Below, in pieces: positions 57,937 to 64,000 of a DNA stretch of 64,000 nt. Source of the stretch: Pollenia angustigena. Its lineage: Eukaryota > Arthropoda > Insecta > Diptera > Polleniidae. Positions within the stretch are counted from its first letter, which is position 1. Every line of letters begins with the position of its first letter. The stretch is from NCBI GenBank assembly GCA_930367215.1, contig OV884056.1, positions 198,069,310-198,133,309 on the forward strand, in the 5' to 3' direction. The notes beneath the pieces are model-generated. The model saw only the letters and a list, made by a program, of their open reading frames with translations. It did not search any database and was not told the DNA's origin. The position numbers and the translations under genes were made by a program.

Positions 57937-58237
57937 ATTTAATTGTAAACATATTTTTTTTTTTTCATAAAAATTAAAATTAATTTACATAGTATTGTAG
58001 ATACTTTTATTGACTTGTAGTAAAAAAAAAAAATTTTTTTTTTTTGTTTTTTTTTTTTGCTTATTATATTAAAAAAAGGAATATTTGTGTCAATGGCGGT
58101 TAACGCCTGCTGACCTTAAGAGTGCACTTTAAATGCACTTCTTTTAAAAAAACTTTTGTTTTTTTTTTTTATTTTTATTTTTTTGGTTGAAGCGCTGTTC
58201 CATTAATTTTTCAATTGTGTTTATTCTGTTCCACATT
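57937..58237. other. Retrotransposon leader, non-coding part
   Basis: Runs of A and T (TTTTTTTTTTTTGC near 58045, long T tracts at 58150-58190) separate the leader ORF from the membrane-protein ORF. GTTAACGCCTGCTGACC (about 58098) is a less AT-rich patch. No signal was identified. Confidence 0.6.
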
Positions 58238-58534
58238 CTAGTGGCATCTTCCCATTTGGGGGGTGGGCTCCTGTTGACTTCTCTTATGAGGAGGGGTCTT
58301 TCTCTTTTCAGCCTGCACAGATAGCCTCCTCTTCTTTTCGATTTTCTCTGCCGGCCTCGTCCTCGCTCGATACTCTTCTATTGTGAGTGGCCGAGAACCA
58401 TCCTTCATTCTATTGCCTTTTGGCCAGGCGGCTAGATTCGCAACTGAGGGATCAGGATTCAGAATTAATTTAGGGGTGCTTTTGAGCACTTCCCTTTTGC
58501 TTTTTTCTTTGGGTGCTTTTTTAATTTTAAGCAC
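58238..58534 (-). CDS. Leader ORF of the retrotransposon, basic protein
   Basis: The frame is open from a GTG at 58534 to the TAG at 58238-58240 (98 codons). An in-frame ATG at 58408 would give 56 residues. The composition is strikingly Lys/Arg/Pro-rich: KKAPKEKSKREVLK at the start, then PLTIEEYRARTRPAEKIEKK, RRLSVQAEKRK and PPHKRSQQ. The frame is also open upstream of the GTG toward the primer-binding site. Base composition is visibly richer in G and C than the rest of the element, unlike gag and pol. It could be a small RNA-binding accessory protein, a captured gene fragment, or part of a structured packaging leader. No function is assigned. Confidence 0.5.
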   Translation of the reverse strand: MLKIKKAPKEKSKREVLKSTPKLILNPDPSVANLAAWPKGNRMKDGSRPLTIEEYRARTRPAEKIEKKRRLSVQAEKRKTPPHKRSQQEPTPQMGRCH

Positions 58535-58540
58535 TCCAAA

Positions 58541-58558
58541 GTAATGGCAGGATCGCCA
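58541..58558 (-). promoter_or_regulatory. Primer-binding site
   Basis: On the coding strand TGGCGATCCTGCCATTAC directly follows the 5' LTR. The initial TGG complements the CCA tail of a tRNA. The TGGCGA start resembles the tRNA-Arg-type site I recall for mdg1/412 elements, but the exact tRNA is not assigned. Confidence 0.88.
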
Positions 58559-58935
58559 TGTAATAATTGAAATCCGTTTTTATTTTTAGTTTATTTTTAG
58601 ACGGTGCAACTAGTGCACTCGTCAGCTGTTTTATTATGATTAATTTTATTTACAATTTATTCTAACTTATATACTAACTATGAAAATAATTCTTAGCCTA
58701 TTCTTACGTGTAAATAACTTAAACTAAAGCATGGGAAAATTAGTGTAATATGATTTAAATTTTAAGTTTATAAATATTTCCCATGCGTTTGGGTGTAGTA
58801 CCTTTTAAGCGGCTATTTAGGGTTTAATATTTTGGTGTAATAAGATACCCGTTTATGTCTGCTCTTTAAAGGTATGAATTCATGCAAGTAAATAATATTT
58901 AAAGGAATGTATTCATACGATCAAATAATACTACA
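58559..58935 (-). repeat. 5' LTR of the gypsy-type element (377 bp)
   Basis: It contains the promoter by family rule. It differs from the 3' LTR at a single base (about 58674). It is followed by the CAAC duplication at 58936-58939. Confidence 0.98.
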
Positions 58936-59023
58936 CAACAGTTTGTAATAAAAAATTAATTAACCATTTAAAAGCTCTTTATTTTTGTGTTGGCAAAGCT
59001 ACTGCAGATCCGATATGCAAAAC

Positions 59024-59118
59024 CAGGGGACAAATTACGGAATTTGATATCGATCGAAATTTCCATTTGAATTGTATTGCAATTTCGATCGATATCGAAT
59101 GCCGTAATTTGCTCCCAG
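59024..59118. mobile_element. 95-bp near-perfect hairpin element (CAGGGGACAAATTACGG ends)
   Basis: The left CAGGGGACAAATTACGGAAT and right ATGCCGTAATTTGCTCCCAG are inverted. The whole left arm through TTGATATCGATCGAAATT pairs with AATTTCGATCGATATCGA on the right, leaving a loop of about 18 bases. It shares ATTACSGCATTCGATATCGA with the MITE at 18847-19074, so it is a mini-relative. It is non-coding. Confidence 0.85.
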
Positions 59119-59444
59119 TTCTCAACGTTTCTCGGCATGTGTTTTTTTTTTTGAAATTGAAGAAATAGCTTTCTTGTATCGATCCGCTGGATCTTTATTA
59201 TTTTTAATCTTAATATTATGCAAATCCCTTTTTTATAATTGAAGCAGACTTTTTATTATGCGAGGTGTGAGAACAAAATATTTCGTCTTCTTTTTTTAAT
59301 TGGGTTTCAAAAATTCTTAATTTTTAATTAAAATTTATACTTGTTTTCATAATTTTCAGCACAGGAGTAAATTAAGTTTTTTTATCAAATTTTTTTTTTT
59401 TGGGACTCATAATTAATTATGTAGCAAGGTTTCGTTAAAATGGG
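59119..59444. other. AT-rich spacer, no gene seen
   Basis: No coding or repeat signal recognised between the hairpin and the next repeat. Confidence 0.4.
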
Positions 59445-59705
59445 CTAAATTTCCATTTCATACTATTGATTAACTGAAATTTATTGTTGATGGGATAAGC
59501 TATCCCTATGCGCATTTCACTGGTTGCTTAGGCAGGATCGCCAGCAAACTTCATCCAAAGATTTTAGTAAAACTAAAGATATTATACAAACAAAACTGTT
59601 AAGCGAATAAGAATTATAAGCCACAGTTTTACTTGTAACAATATCAAAGCTTTAACAAAAACCACAACACTGAGCAGTGAGTTTATCTTTGCTTACAGTC
59701 CCGAC
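59445..59705 (-). repeat. GATCTGGC repeat family, copy D
   Basis: Inverted copy with CTGAAATTTATTGTTGATGG, GCATTTCACTGGTTGCTTAG, AAAACTGTTAAGCGAATAAG and AACACTGAGCAGTGAG. It closely follows copy A at 16066-16330. Confidence 0.75.
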
Positions 59706-61071
59706 TACAATTGTTTGATTTTTTGTCAACTCCAAATACACTTACTTTAAGTACGAATTGTACTTTATAATTTAAATAATTTAAACTTGTTGGTTTTATT
59801 TTTATTTACAACATCCGATAAATTGTGAGAAGGTTTGGTGAAGTGTGCGTGGCACAAAATAGATTTATTTAGAACGATATTTATATGACATTCTATTCTT
59901 ATCGCGCCATAGTGAAGGGTAGGGTATTCATTCGGTTAACCGTCAATCGGTTAAGCGATTAATTGCTATCCGATTAACTGATCGGTTAATTTCAAATTGT
60001 CTTTTTTCGATTAACGATTAAACCGGTTAATTAACCGATTAACCGATTTCAATATTTTGTAGTATATAACATATTTTTTCTGTTTTTAATTATTTGTTTC
60101 GTCTCTAATACAAAATGTATGTGTTTAGAAAATATTTATACAAACAAAGAAAGTGTTCAGTGAGATTCATTTTAACCCATTTTCCGCTAAACGGTGACTG
60201 AAATAACAATGATTTTCCATTTTTTTTTAATCTTCATTATCGATCAGCAGGAATGTGGTGAAAATGGGTTAAATGCTTGATTGTCAACATCTTTTTTTGT
60301 TTCACGTTTCTCATACTTATCTTCTCATATCAGTCTTTTAACAGAATTAACCGAAACAATTAGAAGTGTTAAAAATTTTAAAAAACTCTAATGGCATCAT
60401 GAGAGAAATTAAGAGAAATCCTGGAAAAGGACTGAGAAATTAGATATACGATAACTAAAAGAATGTTTTCCAAGTCAAATTTTGTCAAAACTAAAGAAAA
60501 TAATCGCTTTGATCCAAAACTTTACAACCAAATTAGTTTTCTAAAAGATTATTTTATAAGATCTCTCTTAACTCTTGAAATAACTAATAAAATTATCTCA
60601 GTTTATTTTTTTTAAATACATATTTAGGAGATTCACAAGGTAGTCATAAAGTATTATGTCTTAAAATAATTACAAGAAATTTATATCGTCGGCTAAATAT
60701 GCAAACCGGCTGGTAGAGAAAGATACGGCTGTAGGAAAAATCGGCCAAAGAAAAATGGCCCAAAAAATAAATGAAAAATCGCCCAAAAAAATTCCATGTA
60801 AAATTGGGCTTAAATTCATATGAAAAGTGACCCAAAATTGTTGGGCTATTTTTCGTTACTATTGGTTGATTTTTCGTTTTTAAATTTTTTTTTTCATAAT
60901 GAAAAATCACCCAAAAATATTATATGAAAAATAGCCCATTTTTTCGGGCATACTATTTGTCTAAATCATTCATTATTACTATACGACGAATTCCTAAAAG
61001 TTATTTATAAAAAAAAACGGGAGATATTGCAAGTGTCCGTGGACAAGCTCGAAAGCATAGCTTACAAACTT

Positions 61072-61735
61072 GAAAGTATAGCCGGCCTATGGCCGGGCGC
61101 AAGGATTTTCTCCTCTTTGATAAAAACAAGTACCGGCTTCGCTAACTAAAGCTTCTATGCACAGCCGGCCTTCGGCCGGGGGCAAGGATTTTCTCCTCTA
61201 TGGTATAACAAAAACCGGCTTCGCTACCTAAAGCTTCTCAGCACAGCTGGCCTTCGGCCGGGGGCAAGGATTTTCTTCTCTATGGTATAACAAAAACCGG
61301 CTTCGCTAACTAAAGCTTCTCTGCCCAGCCGGCCTTCGGCCAGGCGCAAGGATTTTCTCCTCTATGGTATAACAAATACTGGCTTCGATAACTAAAGCTT
61401 CTCTGCGAAGTCGGCCTTCGTTCGGAAACAAGGAAGATTTTAGAAGCTTTACTTAGCGAAACCGGTACTTGTTATACCATAAAGGAAAAAATCCTTGCGC
61501 CCGCCCAAAGGCCGTCTGCGCAGAGAAGCTTTAGTTAGCGAAGCCGGTCTTTGTTATATCATAGAGGAGAAAATACTTGGGCTATGCAGAGAAGCTTTAG
61601 TAAGCGAAGCCGGTTTTTGTTATACCATAGAGTAGAAAATCCTTGCGCACTGCCGAAGGCCGGCTATGCCGAGACGCTTTAGTAAGCGCTGCCGGTATTT
61701 GTTACAACATAGGGGAGAAAATCATTGCGCCCAAA
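61072..61735. repeat. Array of about 84-bp units, five forward and about four reverse
   Basis: Forward units at about 61080, 61163, 61247, 61327 and 61409 each contain AGCCGGCCTTCGGCCGGGGG, GCAAGGATTTTCTCCTCTAT, GGTATAACAAA and CCGGCTTCGCTAACTAAAGC. From about 61440 the same unit runs in reverse (GCTTTAGTTAGCGAAGCCGG, TGTTATACCATAGAG) for about four copies. The head-to-head layout makes a large hairpin, and each unit has its own small GC stem (CCGGCC-TTC-GGCCGG). GC content is far above the surroundings. It is non-coding; function unknown. Confidence 0.85.
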
Positions 61736-61762
61736 AGTGTTTTCGTTATATGTTTAATATAT

Positions 61763-61932
61763 GCACCCAGAGAAAAAAACAACAAAACCATTTTTAAAAA
61801 AATGTTGACCATATTATGTTTAATTTAACCAAATCATTGTCACCGACAACCTCAATATGGCAAAATAAGTTTCTTTAAAAATAATAGTTTTGTTGGTTGT
61901 AACCATAATAAAACGTGTTTTTCTCTTACATT
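61763..61932. mobile_element. Short relative of the 11.5-kb MITE
   Basis: It begins GCACCCAGAGAAAAAAACAA and ends ...AACGTGTTTTTCTCTTAC. It carries ACCATATTATGTTTAA and TTTCTTTAAAAATA, as in 11483-11930. About 170 bp, nested in the foldback element. Confidence 0.6.
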
Positions 61933-62699
61933 TGTAAGTTACTAAATTTATATGAATAATAAACACTGTTTTGCAAATTAAATAATTTTTAATTTTTTTT
62001 TGGGAAAAAATTCGTTTTTTCTTTTTGGGTAATTCTTCATCTTTATTTTGGGCTCTTTTTCGTTTCTTTTGGGCAAAATTTCATATATAACTTTTTGGGT
62101 CATGTTTCATGTTCTTTTGGGCGATTCTTTATTTGGGCGATTTTTCATTTTTTTTTTGGGCCATTTTTCTTTGGGCGATATTTCCTACAGCCGAAATATA
62201 CGCCTCGTCGACCAGCATGTAGTTTTTCTTCTATTTAAGTCTTGAAGTGTGTAAAACTAACTGTATTTTTAATTTTCTATCAAGCTGCAAATATGGAAAC
62301 TAAAAAGGTTTTTGTCTCTTCTATAAAATGTGCTGATGGTGAGTTAGAAGGTTTTCATAATAAGCCGACGATATGACTGTTGTAAAATATTATTTAGGAT
62401 ATTATGACGATATGACTTTATAGCACACCTTGTGCATTAATTGAATTTATTATGTTATTATGTTTGGTATGTTATTGTTTTTGGTTTTACTAATAAACTC
62501 CAAATAATAAACAATTAATGCATTTTTATATATTGAAGTTACTTAATTTATAAAAGAAACTTGATTAATCGGTTAACCGATCAAAAACAAAATTTACCGA
62601 TTAAACCAAAAACTCGGTTAATTAATCGAGCGAATAACCGATTAAAGCAAAAAGTCGATGAATACCCTAGTGAAGGGTACATTAAATTCGGCATAGCCG

Positions 62700-62970
62700 A
62701 ATATTGGTCCGAGTTCATACGGTCCATGTCTTATTGACAAGATTCTTCTTTTTTCTTCTTTGAACATGAATTGGCGTTCAAATGATTCATGTCATGTTGA
62801 CGACATATGCATTTTTGATATTGAAAACAAGAACAAAATTAAACAACGAATAAAAAAGCAAAACGTAAAGACTGTACATGCATCTGTGTACTCGTTTCTT
62901 TTCCCCTCGTCCCTCTCGCCTATAAAGAAGCAATCATGTCAATAAGACAAGAGTCGTATGAACACAGACT
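62700..62970. mobile_element. About 265-bp MITE with GTTCATACG inverted ends
   Basis: The left GAGTTCATACGGTCCATGTC with TTATTGACA pairs with the right TGTCAATAAGACAAGAGTCG and TATGAACAC. It interrupts a DINE-like terminus between GCCGAATAT and TAGCACTC. The ATG frame inside it (62760-62945, about 60 codons) runs through AT-rich interior and is not supported as a gene. Confidence 0.65.
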
Positions 62971-64000
62971 AGCACTCTTAATTCTTTTTTTTTTTGTTTT
63001 CTAATGCTTCCGAAGTTCTTGTGTTTTAAATGGATCTTTATCGAGTTATATAATTTTTTTTTTTCAAGTATCGAAATTTATCTATAATTGATGTATCTGA
63101 CAAGTGATATAAGTGATTTTTATGGTAATAAATTTGTTATAATCATGTGAAAATTGCAAATGCATTGCAAGAAGAGGTGTGTGCGGCTGGTTTCTGTTAA
63201 ACAGTATGTCTTTGATTTGGAACATTTGACTTTAGGACATTATTGGCTTTCAACAAAAACTTGTGCATCTATTGTATTGGTCCACGGTAACTTTTAACCA
63301 ACTATTAACGCATTTAAATACGCCACTGAAAAAAATTTGCGTGTTCAAAACAAATTTTCTCAGGATGTCATTATTTCATAATTGTTAAGTATGGCAAACA
63401 ATATTAACCCATAGAATAATTTTAAATGCATTAACCCATTTCCCACTTTAGTAGATATTTACTATATAATTTTTTTTTTAAATTGTGTGCAAATAAGTCA
63501 AGTGGTTATGAATTTGTATTTATTTATGCATTTCAGACTCTCATTCAATCAGTTAGTCAGTCAGACGAACGCCTCTTGAGTGAGTGAAAAATGTATCCCA
63601 TTTAAACAAATAATTTCAACACCAGTAGTAGTAAACTAAATACGAATTTACAAAAATAAAATACAAAAAATTTTAAAAAAATTAGTAGTAGTAGAAGGAA
63701 AAAAAAAACTAATAACAAAAATGTAAAAGACACACCTTTTTTTTTGTTATTAAATACAGTGGGGTTTCAAATTTTGCGGTGGGTATATTTTTCAAAAAGA
63801 AAAAAACCATTTTAAAAAAGAAAAACTAGTAGACGACATGTCAAAAGCATCTCATAACTTTTCCAGCAATTATCTTTAGTTTAAAATATTAAATGTTTTT
63901 AATATATTTTATTTTTACTATTAACGGGTTTTCCAACAGGGGTATATTGGTATGACATCAAAGCAGTGACAATTTACTTGTTAACATTGTAGTAAAGAAA
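62971..64000. other. AT-rich stretch, no gene seen
   Basis: It includes AGTCAGTCAGACGAACGCC (about 63555) and long A/T runs. No coding, RNA or repeat signal recognised. Confidence 0.45.

Larger units (their letters stand above)
52161..58935 (-). mobile_element. Nearly full-length Ty3/gypsy retrotransposon, mdg1/412-like, 6775 bp
   Basis: Transcribed on the minus strand. From its 5' end it has: LTR 58559-58935, primer-binding site 58541-58558, leader ORF 58238-58534, small membrane ORF 57718-57936, gag 56521-57675, protease 55826-56581, RT/RNase H/integrase 52899-55874, polypurine tract 52538-52548, LTR 52161-52537. It has TG...CA ends and a CAAC target duplication. The LTRs differ at one position of 377, so it inserted recently. 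No env gene fits in the 361 bases after pol. RT motifs, lack of env and short ORFs before gag recall the Drosophila mdg1/412 group; that placement is from memory. One gag stop and two frame breaks make this copy probably defective unless they are bypassed by recoding. Confidence 0.97.
60709..62216. mobile_element. Foldback-like element with repeat-built inverted arms
   Basis: The left arm (60709-60950) contains CGGCTGTAGGAAAAATCG, then repeated GGCCCAAAAA and GAAAAATCGCCCAAAA units. The right arm (about 62000-62216) is the inverse (TTTGGGCGATTTTTCATTTT, GGGCGATATTTCCTACAGCC). Long inverted arms made of short direct subrepeats, enclosing a loop, are the plan of foldback (FB) elements. The loop holds the 84-bp-unit array and a MITE. 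Target duplication not determined. Confidence 0.7.
59920..62669. mobile_element. hAT-type element with perfect 8-bp target duplication (GTGAAGGG), nested cargo
   Basis: The ends TAGGGTATTCATTCGG and ...ATGAATACCCTA match those of 21743-23271. The flanks GTGAAGGG at 59912-59919 and 62670-62677 are identical. CGGTTAACCGATTAA words cluster inside both ends (59935-60055, 62565-62645). The interior CAATTAGAAGTGTTAAAAAT block is shared with the first copy. A foldback element (60709-62216) sits in the middle, accounting for the larger size. No transposase was recognised. Confidence 0.92.
59890..62970. repeat. DINE-like element tail split by two insertions
   Basis: GTGAAGGGTAC, ATTCGGCATAGCCGAATAT (62688-62706) and TAGCACTCTTAATTC (about 62970) are the pieces of a DINE-like 3' end, as at 40550-40588. 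They are separated by the hAT element 59920-62669 and a MITE (about 62706-62969). Only the outline is recoverable. Confidence 0.55.

Noticed and set aside
62760..62945. Short ATG-started ORF
   Set aside because: Lies inside a MITE with GTTCATACG ends; AT-rich, Lys/Asn-rich chance frame.
1..64000. tRNA, rRNA and host protein-coding genes
   Set aside because: I looked for clover-leaf A/B boxes, rRNA-like conserved runs and long or splice-linked coding frames outside transposons and could not support any; absence by eye is not proof.

Overview
This window looks like repeat-dominated, strongly AT-rich DNA from a higher fly, most probably a calyptrate (blow fly, house fly or flesh fly type). The reasons are the transposon community: an mdg1/412-like LTR retrotransposon, Jockey-type and I-type LINE fragments, hAT and mariner relics, and DINE-1/Helentron-like repeats with ATACCC ends. 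There is also the density of A/T homopolymers. The species call is inference. I found no convincing host gene, tRNA, rRNA or CRISPR. Nearly everything recognisable is a transposable element or its remains.

Layout. 0-9.5 kb: a broken mariner transposase (about 1.2-1.5 kb), a 748-bp MITE (1.83-2.58 kb), a retroposon-like repeat ending in a perfect (ACAT)40 tail (4.98-5.98 kb), and a hAT element with an exact 8-bp target duplication (6.16-7.55 kb). 9.6-12.7 kb: an element with very long (about 370 bp) terminal inverted repeats, a small Cys-rich exon and a nested MITE. 16-21 kb: decayed hAT and interspersed repeats and two palindromic MITEs. 21.7-23.3 kb: a hAT element with a perfect target duplication. 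24.1-24.7 kb: an I-type LINE remnant carrying RNase H and C-terminal Cys/His motifs. 26.5-28.2 kb: a hAT-flanked giant palindrome. 28.6-29.8 kb: another hAT with a perfect duplication. 33.9-41.6 kb: four DINE-1/Helentron-like copies, a hAT with a transposase fragment, and a further hAT relative of the 26.5-kb palindrome. 43.4 kb: a MITE with a near-perfect 38-bp inverted repeat. 44.9-46.8 kb: a 5'-truncated, frameshifted Jockey-type LINE whose poly(A) tail directly joins another DINE-1-like copy (46.8-48.0 kb). 49.6-51.3 kb: MITEs and an internally deleted mariner.

52.16-58.94 kb holds the best-preserved element. It is a minus-strand Ty3/gypsy retrotransposon with two 377-bp LTRs differing at one base, a CAAC target duplication, a primer-binding site, a polypurine tract, gag, protease, and reverse transcriptase/RNase H/integrase. 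It has no env. Two small ORFs lie upstream of gag: a basic leader ORF and a one-pass membrane-protein ORF. Gag has an in-frame stop. Gag, protease and RT lie in three different frames, each step being -1. This is either decay or an unusual two-step gag-pro-pol layout.

59.9-62.7 kb is a hAT element (perfect 8-bp duplication) inserted into a DINE-like tail. It holds a nested foldback element whose core is an array of about 84-bp units arranged head-to-head. The other stretches are AT-rich sequence in which I see nothing assignable.
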